A stretch of DNA of 52,468 nucleotides, taken from positions 410,206 to 462,673 of the forward strand of contig NZ_RCZA01000006.1 of NCBI RefSeq assembly GCF_006438925.1, read 5' to 3'. Under the pieces are notes generated by a model that did no database searches, had not been told where the DNA came from, and worked only from the letters and a program-made list of their open reading frames with translations. Made by a program: the position numbers and the translations under genes. Below, in pieces: positions 35,335 to 43,477 of the stretch (position 1 is the stretch's first letter; every line of letters starts with the position of its first letter). Origin of the DNA: Pseudomonas mandelii (GTDB taxonomy: Bacteria > Pseudomonadota > Gammaproteobacteria > Pseudomonadales > Pseudomonadaceae).

Positions 35335-35738
35335 GGAAGTTCTCCGTGTTACGGCGTATTGCCGCGTGTGGAGTCATTGTCGGAAGGAAGGCTGTAAAGG
35401 AACGAGATCGAGGGTGTTGGCTGTGCATAAAGAAAGCGTAAAGAGTGGGTTTATGCCTTCGTTACATTGGTGTTTTTGCGGGCCCCTTCGCGAGCAAGCC
35501 CGCTCCCACAGGGGATCGAGTTGTCTGGCCTGACGCATTCCAACTGTGGGAGCGGGCTTGCTCGCGAAGGCGGCATTACGGCCAACAACGCTCTCAACTG
35601 GCGCACAAAAAACAATCATTCGGGGGCAAACATTCCCGATACGACGCCTTTCTGCACTTTACGACCGCCATCACAACACTGGCACGCCCACTGCAAACGC
35701 CCTCTCCCGAGCTTTCCAAACCGTTCAGGGAGCAACGC
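35335..35738. other. Divergent promoter region of kdp and the permease, with a REP pair
   Basis: About 400 bases without a credible gene. A family-1 REP pair lies at 35487-35568, with 24-nt arms and a 34-base spacer. The kdp promoter with its KdpE site should be on the left, the permease promoter on the right; no site was clear by eye. Confidence 0.6.
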
Positions 35739-37103
35739 ATGAACACACAACTCAAACCCACGCTGGGCACGCTGCACCTGTGGGGCATTGCGGTCGGGCT
35801 GGTGATTTCCGGTGAATACTTCGGCTGGAGTTACGGCTGGGGCGTGGCGGGTACACTCGGTTTTCTGGTGACGTCCTTTATGGTCGCCACCATGTACACG
35901 TGCTTCATCTTCAGTTTCACCGAGCTGACCACCGCGATTCCTCACGCTGGTGGTCCCTTTGCCTACAGCCGCCGCGCCTTTGGCGAGAAAGGCGGACTGA
36001 TCGCGGGGCTGGCGACACTGATTGAATTTGTCTTCGCCCCGCCGGCCATTGCCTTGGCCATCGGTGCCTACCTCAACGTGCAATTCCCCGCACTCGACCC
36101 GAAACACGCCGCGGTCGGTGCCTACATCGTGTTCATGGGCCTGAACATCCTCGGGGTGAAACTGGCCGCAACCTTCGAACTGGTGGTCTGCGTTCTCGCA
36201 GTGGCCGAACTGCTGGTGTTCATGGGCGTGGTCGCACCGGCGTTCAGCTTCAGTAACTTCGCGCTGAACGGCTGGGCCGGTTCCGATGTGTTCGGTGCGC
36301 CGGCGATTGCCGGGATGTTCGCGGCTATACCCTTCGCGATCTGGTTCTTCCTGGCCATCGAAGGCGCGGCCATGGCCGCCGAAGAAGCCAAGGATCCGAA
36401 ACGCACCATTCCGAAGGCCTACATCAGCGGCATTCTGACCCTGGTTTTGCTGGCGATGGGCGTGATGTTCTTAGCCGGCGGCGTCGGTGACTGGCGCACC
36501 TTGTCGAACATCAACGACCCGCTGCCGCAAGCGATGAAAACCGTGGTTGGCGAAAGTTCGGGCTGGTTGCACATGCTGGTGTGGATCGGCCTGTTCGGCC
36601 TGGTAGCGAGTTTCCACGGAATCATCCTCGGCTACTCGCGGCAGTTCTTCGCCCTCGCCCGGGCCGGTTACCTCCCGGTGTCCCTGGCCAAGTTGTCACG
36701 TTTTCAGACACCGCACCGGGCAATCATCGCCGGCGGCGTGATCGGCATTGCCGCGATTTATAGCGATGGTTTGATCAACCTGGGCGGCATGACGCTGACA
36801 GCGGCGATGATCACGATGGCGGTCTTCGGGGCGATCGTGATGTACATCATGAGCATGCTCAGCCTGTTCAAACTGCGCAAAACCGAACCGAATCTGGAGC
36901 GCACCTTTCGCGCGCCGTGCTATCCGCTGGTGCCGTTCATTGCGCTGGTGCTGGCGGTGGTCTGCCTGGTGGCGATGGCCTGGTTCAACACGTTGATCGG
37001 GTTGATCTTCCTGGCCTTCATGGCGGTAGGGTTCGTGTACTTCATGCTGACGGCGCAACTGCGTGCCGATGCACCGGCGGACGCGATGCTGACCGGGCTC
37101 TAA
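35739..37103 (+). CDS. eat-like: APC-family amino-acid/amine permease, ethanolamine permease type
   Basis: A 454-residue transporter with about twelve membrane spans. The opening 'LHLWGIAVGLVISGEYFGWS' and 'PHAGGPFAYSRRAFGEKGG' are typical of the Pseudomonas ethanolamine permease group of the APC superfamily. It would import ethanolamine or a similar amine by proton symport. The ATG at 35739 follows CAGGGAGC. No eutBC ammonia-lyase genes lie near, so the substrate is not proven by context. The DUF1989 gene nearby suggests an amine or nitrogen-source role. Confidence 0.82.
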   Translation: MNTQLKPTLGTLHLWGIAVGLVISGEYFGWSYGWGVAGTLGFLVTSFMVATMYTCFIFSFTELTTAIPHAGGPFAYSRRAFGEKGGLIAGLATLIEFVFAPPAIALAIGAYLNVQFPALDPKHAAVGAYIVFMGLNILGVKLAATFELVVCVLAVAELLVFMGVVAPAFSFSNFALNGWAGSDVFGAPAIAGMFAAIPFAIWFFLAIEGAAMAAEEAKDPKRTIPKAYISGILTLVLLAMGVMFLAGGVGDWRTLSNINDPLPQAMKTVVGESSGWLHMLVWIGLFGLVASFHGIILGYSRQFFALARAGYLPVSLAKLSRFQTPHRAIIAGGVIGIAAIYSDGLINLGGMTLTAAMITMAVFGAIVMYIMSMLSLFKLRKTEPNLERTFRAPCYPLVPFIALVLAVVCLVAMAWFNTLIGLIFLAFMAVGFVYFMLTAQLRADAPADAMLTGL

Positions 37104-37251
37104 CCTCCCCTGCGGCAGCTCCTGCAAGGATGTACGGTGTCTTCGGCAGATCAGGCATAGAATGGAACCACTGCGAAAATTAATCGCTCAAAGTGGTATG
37201 CACGATCGATTGGCGAAACCCGCCCATCGGCCTGCCCTCAAGGAGAGCCCT

Positions 37252-37419
37252 ATGCCCTGGTATGCCTGGTTGATTCTGATCGTTGCAATTGGCTCGATCG
37301 TTGGTGGTTTGATGATGTTGCGTGACACCGCCGACAAGGTCGAACTGACCGAGGAGCAACGCAAACGCGTCGCTGAACGCAACGCACAAGCGGATGCCAA
37401 GGATGCGCAGGACCGCTAA
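37252..37419 (+). CDS. DUF2897-like small membrane protein
   Basis: A 55-residue protein with one N-terminal span ('WLILIVAIGSIVGGLMML') and a charged Lys/Glu/Arg helix after it, the plan of DUF2897. AAGGAGAG precedes the ATG at 37252. The function is unknown. A terminator follows. Confidence 0.78.
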   Translation: MPWYAWLILIVAIGSIVGGLMMLRDTADKVELTEEQRKRVAERNAQADAKDAQDR

Positions 37420-37425
37420 CAGAAC

Positions 37426-37458
37426 AAACCCCGTCATTCTCATCAAATGACGGGGTTT
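37426..37458. terminator. Terminator between convergent genes
   Basis: A 13-bp stem (AAACCCCGTCATT / AATGACGGGGTTT) with a 7-base loop serves the DUF2897-like gene and the convergent DUF1989 gene. Confidence 0.9.
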
Positions 37459-37465
37459 TGCGTTT

Positions 37466-38317
37466 CTACTTTTCCCAATCGGCCTTGGCGATGTGCAGGC
37501 CATGCAGCCCTTTGTAAGCCGCGCGTTCCGGCTGGCTCCAGCCCTTAAGCAACGAATCCTCCAACCGATAAATCTCCACCCCGAGCGGGCGACACACGCT
37601 TAGCGGATCCTGCGCATCCGGCCCCCACATGGCCAGCGACAGATCGCCGCCCGGGCAGGTCGAGAGCGCACACAGCAGATCGATTTCGGCAAAGAACTCC
37701 AGGTAATCGCCCTTCTGCGCCGGACAGGCTTTCATGAAGTACATGTCGTCGTGGTTCAGGCCCGTGCACTGGAAAATGTTCAGCACGTCATGTACGTCGA
37801 ACTCGGTCAGCCCATGAGGTAGCACTGCACGGGTGAGGTTCGAGTGGCAGTGATGATGGAAATCTTCGCCGGTGAGCATTTTGTTCACATAAGGATCGCA
37901 GCGAGTGCCCAGCAAGTCGTGCAGGCGACCGCCATGTTCGTCGATGCCGTAACCGGCCAGGCTGTCATCGGTGATGGTCACCAGAGGCCGCAGAAAAGGC
38001 AGGTTCGACCAGAGCCGGTCATGGGTGCTGACGTGTGCGCCCTGTAACTGTCGGGTCCGCGCCGCCCACAAACGCTCCCGTGGATCGTTGGCATTCCAGA
38101 CGTTGAAATCCCCGACTTGCGGGCCGACGGGCGTGGTCACCCGGAACACATGCCCGGCCGGCACTTTCCAGGCGCGACCGGTGCGGATCGGGACCTCGAA
38201 CTCCTCGATCAGCGTGCGCCCGTCCTTCTTGTCGCGGATCCGTTCGTAGAAGGCTTTGTCCACCTGCAAGGCGGAACCTTTGCTGACTTGATAGGCCGCC
38301 GGATAGTCTTTGTACAT
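37466..38317 (-). CDS. DUF1989 (urea carboxylase-associated) family protein
   Basis: A 283-residue soluble protein of the DUF1989/urea carboxylase-associated family. Conserved features are 'GPQVGDFNVWNA', the His/Cys-rich 'FHHHCHSNL', and 'NIFQCTG...MKACPAQKGDYLEF'. The His and Cys residues suggest a metal site. The family accompanies urea- or guanidine-using enzymes or stands alone with a GntR regulator, as here. The reaction is unknown. It follows the GntR gene by 15 bases, so the two are cotranscribed. Confidence 0.85.
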   Translation of the reverse strand: MYKDYPAAYQVSKGSALQVDKAFYERIRDKKDGRTLIEEFEVPIRTGRAWKVPAGHVFRVTTPVGPQVGDFNVWNANDPRERLWAARTRQLQGAHVSTHDRLWSNLPFLRPLVTITDDSLAGYGIDEHGGRLHDLLGTRCDPYVNKMLTGEDFHHHCHSNLTRAVLPHGLTEFDVHDVLNIFQCTGLNHDDMYFMKACPAQKGDYLEFFAEIDLLCALSTCPGGDLSLAMWGPDAQDPLSVCRPLGVEIYRLEDSLLKGWSQPERAAYKGLHGLHIAKADWEK

Positions 38318-38332
38318 GGCACGAATCCTCGA

Positions 38333-38986
38333 TCAGTGATGGGAAGAACGGGTAAGCATCTGCAACAAGAGGTGTTCGGAATCGTCGAGATACAGGCTCA
38401 TGGCGTCCTCGGCCGCGCGTTTGTCGCCCTCGGCCAACAACTCGTGGATCTGCCGGTCCCGCGCCAGCCAGGGCGCCTGAAAACGTGATTCATCGGGGGC
38501 AGTGCAGAACACCAGACGCAATTGCGCCACGACGTTGGTGAAGAACTCGTCGAACAACGGACTGCGCAGCAATCCGACGATGTGTTGATGAAAGGCCAGG
38601 CTGTGGGTGCCGACGGCGCGCCAGTCTTCGCGCTCCCGGGCAAGCTCGGTGGCTTCCAGGGCTTCGAGCATCCGGTCGGATTGATAGTCGCGCAGCGGCT
38701 GACTCGCGCTGATGGCCCGCAGCTCCAGGGTGCGCCTGACGTTGAACAGATCCCGCACGTCCTCGACGCCCAGCCTGCGCACCATCACGCCTTTGTTGCG
38801 CACATAACGGGTCAGACCTTCCTGACCCAAGCGATGCAGCGCTTCGCGAATGGTATTGCGGGATGCGTTATAGGCAGACACCAGATCGTTTTCCACCAAC
38901 GCCATACCGGGCAGCAAACGGCCGCCAATGATGTCGGCGCGCAACTCAAGTGTGATGTGGTCGGCCAGGGACAGTCCGCTGTTCAT
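38333..38986 (-). CDS. GntR-family transcriptional regulator (FCD subfamily)
   Basis: A 217-residue regulator. Residues about 8-70 are a winged helix with the GntR signature ('SRNTIREALHRLGQEGL'), and the rest is a helical FCD domain with spaced His residues that bind a metal and a small acid. ATG 38986 is chosen because GAGG lies 8 bases upstream; ATG 38992 is also possible. It precedes the DUF1989 gene and probably controls it, perhaps together with the permease. Confidence 0.9.
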   Translation of the reverse strand: MNSGLSLADHITLELRADIIGGRLLPGMALVENDLVSAYNASRNTIREALHRLGQEGLTRYVRNKGVMVRRLGVEDVRDLFNVRRTLELRAISASQPLRDYQSDRMLEALEATELAREREDWRAVGTHSLAFHQHIVGLLRSPLFDEFFTNVVAQLRLVFCTAPDESRFQAPWLARDRQIHELLAEGDKRAAEDAMSLYLDDSEHLLLQMLTRSSHH

Positions 38987-39162
38987 ACTCATTGCCTCGT
39001 GATTGTTCAACAATCGTCAGTTAATGAGTAATCACTATTCGTGCCACCTGTTGATACAACGTTCTACCAAGATCGACGCATCTGCATGCTTTTTAGAAGT
39101 AGAAGTACACCCACCATCCCATTTTCATTGGTTAATATGGCGCATTGTTGCGGAGATACCCG

Positions 39163-39720
39163 ATGCGTTACTCGCAGGACCATAAAGCCCAGACCCACCA
39201 ACGCATCATCAAGGAAGCGTCAGCGCGCTTTCGCCGCGATGGCATTGGCGCGACAGGTCTGCAACCGCTGATGAAAGCACTGGGCCTGACTCACGGTGGT
39301 TTCTACTCGCACTTCAAATCCAAAGACGAACTGGTGGAAAAGGCTTTGCAAGCCGCGAGCGAGCAGGTCGATGTGATTTGCGCCGAGCTCTTCGCCCAGG
39401 ATCGTCCGCTGGAAGCGTTCATCGACGCCTATTTGTCCGAATGGCACCAGACCTCACCCGATGAAGGTTGCCCGTTGCCGACCATGTCGTCGGAACTCGG
39501 CCTGCGCGGGCAGCAAAGCCCGACCACTGACGTGGTGCTCAACGCACGGCTTGAACAAGTGCAAGGCACCCTTGAAGGCGACAACGCTGCCGACGACAGC
39601 GTCGTCATCATGTCGACGCTGGTCGGGGCACTACTGCTGTCACGCAGTGTCGAGAACCCCGAGCTGGCGCAGCGGATTCTCGACGTGACTCGCGCCTATC
39701 TCAAACAACCCCGGGACTAA
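39163..39720 (+). CDS. TetR-family transcriptional regulator
   Basis: A 185-residue repressor with an N-terminal HTH at about 10-56 ('GIGATGLQPLMKALGLTHGGFYSHFKSK', read in two parts) and a ligand-binding helical domain with 'DEGCPLPTMSSEL', as in the AcrR/NemR-like group. ATG 39163 has GGAG 7 bases upstream. Its stop overlaps the end of the convergent FabF-like gene by 3 bases, so it may control that pair, but their promoter is 2 kb away. Confidence 0.9.
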   Translation: MRYSQDHKAQTHQRIIKEASARFRRDGIGATGLQPLMKALGLTHGGFYSHFKSKDELVEKALQAASEQVDVICAELFAQDRPLEAFIDAYLSEWHQTSPDEGCPLPTMSSELGLRGQQSPTTDVVLNARLEQVQGTLEGDNAADDSVVIMSTLVGALLLSRSVENPELAQRILDVTRAYLKQPRD

Positions 39721-40991
39721 CCCTCCCAACGCTTGAACAGCACGCTGGCATTCACCCCTCCAAACCCGAAGCCGTTGGACAGCGCGTACTCGATTGCCAT
39801 CGGCCGTGCCTGGCCGTGGACGATGTCCACGCCTTGGGCGGCAGGGTCCGGGGTATCGAAGTTGAGGGTGGCCGGCACGACCTGATCGCGAATTGCCAAC
39901 AGCGTGAAGATCGCCTCGATACCGCCCGCTGCACCGAGCAAATGCCCGGTGGCCGATTTGGTCGATGTCACGGCGATTTTGTTATCCGTGCCGAACAACG
40001 CCTTGATGGCCGCCAACTCTCCCAAGTCCCCGACCGGTGTCGAGGTTGCGTGAGCATTGAGATGCTGCACCTGCGCCGGCGAAATGCCTGCCTGGGCCAA
40101 TGCCAGCGACATCGCCCGTCGCGCACCGCTGCCATCCTCGGGACCTGCCGTCAGGTGATAGGCATCGGCACTGGTGCCGTAACCGACCAATTCCGCCAGC
40201 GGTTGAGCACCGCGGGCCAGGGCATGCTCCAGGGATTCGATCACCAGAAGGCCAGCGCCCTCCCCCATGACGAAGCCATCGCGATCACTGTCGAACGGCC
40301 GCGAGGCTCGCTCCGGGGTGTCGTTGTATCCGCTGGACAAGGCGCGAGCAGCGGCAAACCCGGCGAGACTGACGCGATCGATCGCCGCTTCCGCGCCGCC
40401 ACATACCGCGATGTCTGCCTCGCCACAACGAATCAACCGCGCCGCATCACCAATCGCCTGCACCCCGGCCGCGCAAGCTGTCACCGGCGCACCCAATGGG
40501 CCCTTGAAACCGTGCTGGATCGACACATGACCCGCGGCGAGGTTGACCAGAAATGAAGGAATGGTGAACGGCGACAAGCGTCGCGGCCCACGGCTGTCCG
40601 TGGTGCGCACCGCATCCGCTATCGCACCGAAACCACCCACGCCGGAACCGATAATGGTTGCCGTACGCTCCTGGGCATTGGCGTCCGCCGCTTGCCAACC
40701 GGCCTGCTCCAGCGCCTGACGCGCCGCTTCCATGGCGAACAGAATAAAGCGGTCCATCTTCTTCTGCTCTTTGGGCGCCGTCGCCCGGTCCGGGTCAAAC
40801 CCCGCCTGGGGATCGTCAGCCAGCGTCGGCACTGCACCCCCGACCTTGGCCGGCAAATCGGCAACCACCTCGTCCGGCAAATTGCGCAACCCGGAACGCC
40901 CGGCCAACAGACGCGACCAAACGGCTTCGACACCAGAACCCAATGGCGACACCAGGCCCATGCCTGTTACAACTATTCGACGATCACTCAT
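39717..40991 (-). CDS. fabF-like: Beta-ketoacyl-ACP synthase II-like (FabF)
   Basis: A 424-residue condensing enzyme with the Cys-His-His triad intact: Cys173 ('TACAAG'), His314 ('NAHATSTP') and His350 ('TGHLLGAAGG'). It elongates acyl-ACP with malonyl-ACP. No acyl carrier or other fab genes lie beside it, so this is an accessory FabF copy rather than the housekeeping one. It follows the SDR gene by 32 bases and probably shares its transcript. Confidence 0.92.
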   Translation of the reverse strand: MSDRRIVVTGMGLVSPLGSGVEAVWSRLLAGRSGLRNLPDEVVADLPAKVGGAVPTLADDPQAGFDPDRATAPKEQKKMDRFILFAMEAARQALEQAGWQAADANAQERTATIIGSGVGGFGAIADAVRTTDSRGPRRLSPFTIPSFLVNLAAGHVSIQHGFKGPLGAPVTACAAGVQAIGDAARLIRCGEADIAVCGGAEAAIDRVSLAGFAAARALSSGYNDTPERASRPFDSDRDGFVMGEGAGLLVIESLEHALARGAQPLAELVGYGTSADAYHLTAGPEDGSGARRAMSLALAQAGISPAQVQHLNAHATSTPVGDLGELAAIKALFGTDNKIAVTSTKSATGHLLGAAGGIEAIFTLLAIRDQVVPATLNFDTPDPAAQGVDIVHGQARPMAIEYALSNGFGFGGVNASVLFKRWEG

Positions 40992-41023
40992 ACCGCAAAT
41001 ACCTCAAGCCGATTCATGACGCC

Positions 41024-41818
41024 TCACGTGTAACGCGCGGCGGCCTTACTTTTGGAAAGATTCGGTGCCATGACAAGACGCGCCGCAACGAAGGCATCCC
41101 AATCGGCCGCATCCGGCAACGAAGGAATGGTGATCAACTCACCCTGATCCAGACCCGACAACGCCGCATCAACCATATCATCGGCTTCCATGACCATATC
41201 CACCGGAATCTGGGTAGCATCGATACCGGAGCGCTCGAAGATTTCGGTGCGTGTTACACCTGGCAACACGGCCTGCACCTTGACCCCGGTGCCCTCCAAT
41301 TCGGCATTCAACGATTGAGTCAGACTTAACACATAAGCCTTGCTGGCGCTGTAAGTTGCATTGAAGCGCTCTGGGAACAACGCAACTACTGATGCGATGT
41401 TGATAATCGTCCCGCGGCCCGCCTTGGCAAAACTGGCGGCCGCTGCCGAGGCCAACCGCGTGACCGTTGTCACGTTCAGTTGAATCAAACGCTCCAGCTG
41501 ATCCATGTCGGCATTGGCCAACAAACCATCCGTTGCAACCCCGGCGTTGTTCAGTAACAGGCTGATACTCGAATCACTGCGAAGACGCTGTTCAAGCTTC
41601 AGCACCTCATCCTTTTGCGTCAGATCCACCTTGAGCACCTCGACCTGAACGCCATGCTCGGCGCGCAACTTGCTCGCCGCAGCGTCCAGCCGCTCTTGAT
41701 CACGGGCAACCAATAACAGATCAAAACCACGCGCCGCCAACCGCTCGGCGTAAATCGCACCGATACCGGAAGAAGCACCGGTGACGAGGGCCGTACCTTG
41801 AGACTGGACAGAGTTCAT
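41024..41818 (-). CDS. Short-chain dehydrogenase/reductase
   Basis: A 264-residue classical SDR. The dinucleotide loop is 'TGASSGIG' (13-20), the 'NNAG' motif follows at 90-93, and the catalytic Ser143, Tyr156 and Lys160 are present ('YSASK'). The first loop and 'ARDQER' suggest NADP(H) use. With the FabF-like enzyme it could reduce 3-ketoacyl groups. The A/T-rich region 41881-41945 upstream should hold its promoter. Confidence 0.9.
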   Translation of the reverse strand: MNSVQSQGTALVTGASSGIGAIYAERLAARGFDLLLVARDQERLDAAASKLRAEHGVQVEVLKVDLTQKDEVLKLEQRLRSDSSISLLLNNAGVATDGLLANADMDQLERLIQLNVTTVTRLASAAAASFAKAGRGTIINIASVVALFPERFNATYSASKAYVLSLTQSLNAELEGTGVKVQAVLPGVTRTEIFERSGIDATQIPVDMVMEADDMVDAALSGLDQGELITIPSLPDAADWDAFVAARLVMAPNLSKSKAAARYT

Positions 41819-41984
41819 GACTGTGCTCCTGGGAGATGCCTAAGGGAAAGACAAGCGCCTGAGGCTCAGAACGCTTGGCGGAAACCAGTTTATTATAGGC
41901 ATAATCTTAGCTGTATATGATAGCCGTAATTTTTCTCATATCGACGAAAGGCGCACCATCACAGCGTTCCCCAGAAAGCAAAAA

Positions 41985-42003
41985 GGCCGATCAATGACCG
42001 GCC
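41985..42003 (-). terminator. Terminator of the comEA-like gene
   Basis: GGCCG / CGGCC stem followed by T residues on the minus strand, 20 bases past the stop. Confidence 0.7.
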
Positions 42004-42023
42004 CCTGGCGCTGACGTATAAGC

Positions 42024-42359
42024 TTAGTTCACCTCAAGCTTCTCGCGATTCTTATCCAGAATCGCTTTACCGATTCCCTTCACTTCGAGCAATTCGTCCA
42101 CGGACGCAAACGGCCCATTACTCTCACGATAGGCAACAATCGCCTTAGCCTTGGCCTCGCCCACACCGGACAACTCGCGCTGAAGGGTTGGCGCATCGGC
42201 CTGATTCAGATCGATCTTGCCAGACTGTGCCTTGGGAGAAACTTCCAGCACCAAGGGTGCGTTGCCAGACTCTGGCTTGACCGTCGGCGCAGCAATGGCC
42301 GCAATAGAGGCGCTGGTGAGCAGGGCGAAAACCAGAGAGTAGAAATAGCCAGTACGCAT
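42024..42359 (-). CDS. comEA-like: ComEA-like helix-hairpin-helix protein
   Basis: A 111-residue exported protein: signal peptide (1-24), a short linker, and a helix-hairpin-helix DNA-binding domain with two hairpins ('ELSGVGEAKAKAIVAYRE' and 'EVKGIGKAILDKN'). It would bind DNA non-specifically in the periplasm, as ComEA does during uptake. I chose ATG 42359, where the signal peptide begins. In Pseudomonas this gene usually sits directly after wbpM at the end of the O-antigen locus, as it does here after the wbpM wreck. Confidence 0.9.
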   Translation of the reverse strand: MRTGYFYSLVFALLTSASIAAIAAPTVKPESGNAPLVLEVSPKAQSGKIDLNQADAPTLQRELSGVGEAKAKAIVAYRESNGPFASVDELLEVKGIGKAILDKNREKLEVN

Positions 42360-42471
42360 AAATGAAGCTCCATGACATCGATTGAGAAAGCAGCTTTTCC
42401 GAAGCTGCCTTCCAAACTTAGGCGATGTCTGGAGCCTGTCAAAAATGTGTCCGTTACAGGATGTGAAACAA

Positions 42472-43244
42472 TCAGGGTTCGAGGCGACGTTGCTGGTAGA
42501 TCCAGTCAACGATATCGCCATCAGGGGCGTAGCCGCTGACGGTTTCGCGCAGGATCTGGCGGACGCGAGCGTAATCGTCATGATCAACGGCAATCAGCAA
42601 CTCCCTCAAACGGCCCTTGAGCACATCCCAGGGCAGATGATCTTCGTTGGCCGTCATGATCATCGGATGTTGGGTCGCTGCCACGTCGTCGCCGATCAGC
42701 AACTCCTCATAAAGCTTCTCACCGGGACGTAGCCCGGTGAACTCGATGGAGATATCCCCCTGCAAATTCTTCTCCAAACGCACGCTCAAGCCCGACAGGT
42801 GGATCATCTTCTCCACCAGCTCGACAATCTTCACCGGCTCGCCCATGTCCAGGACAAACACATCACCGCCCGGCCCCATGGAACCCGCCTGGATCACCAG
42901 TTGCGCGACCTCAGGGATAGTCATGAAATAGCGAGTGATTTTCGGGTGCGTGACCGTCAATGGGCCACCCGATTTGATCTGGCTGTGGAAAAGCGGGATC
43001 ACTGAACCGGAAGACCCCAGCACAGACGCAAGACTCGGCCCATGCGAAGTGCTGCAACCAGCTGATTGCCGGCTACGCCTGCACCGTAGATGGCGACTTT
43101 GGTGAGGCCATCATCCCGGTTGGCGAACGGTACATGCTGCGCGGCGGTGAACCAGTCGCCCATGAAATATTGACGCATGCACAGGCGCAGACCGCCGATG
43201 ATGACGAGGCTTAGCCACCAGTAGTTAAAGACTATTGAGCGGAA
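42472..43244 (-). pseudogene. wbpM: wbpM/capD-type nucleotide-sugar 4,6-dehydratase remnant with large internal deletion
   Basis: Two pieces of one gene remain on the minus strand. 43034-43244 encodes the end of the membrane part and the start of the first Rossmann domain ('SIVFNYWWLSLVIIGG', 'KVAIYGAGVAGNQLVAALR'). 42472-43020 encodes the C-terminal end of the catalytic domain ('VLGSSGSVIPLF' to 'DWIYQQRRLEP'). The pieces are in different frames, and roughly 300 residues between them, including the catalytic motif, are gone. The first 110 or so residues are also missing. Intact WbpM makes UDP-4-keto-6-deoxy sugars for O-antigen. This copy cannot work. Confidence 0.9.
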
Positions 43245-43434
43245 TAAAGGACTTTGCAATGAAAAATACTCACCGTCTATGGTTATGCCATAAGGTCTAT
43301 CCGGGTGCGTCTCATTGGCACTGGATCCATGACGACAAGCCCTCCCTATGGTAACGTGCCCCGTAAAACTTAGTGTGGATGGTTGGCTAGCCATCACAGG
43401 AGCAACTATATCGCCTCCGGCGGCCTCCATCGAC

Positions 43435-43454
43435 CTAACAAACTGATTTGTTAG
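43435..43454. promoter_or_regulatory. Perfect 8-bp inverted repeat before the glycan operon
   Basis: CTAACAAA / TTTGTTAG around CTGA lies 23 bases upstream of the likely GTG start of the operon. It may be an operator, an mRNA 5' hairpin, or a scar of the insertion that cut wbpM. The region 43245-43434 shows no other gene. Confidence 0.35.
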
Positions 43455-43477
43455 TCCAGCATTCAAGGACAGTTCTT

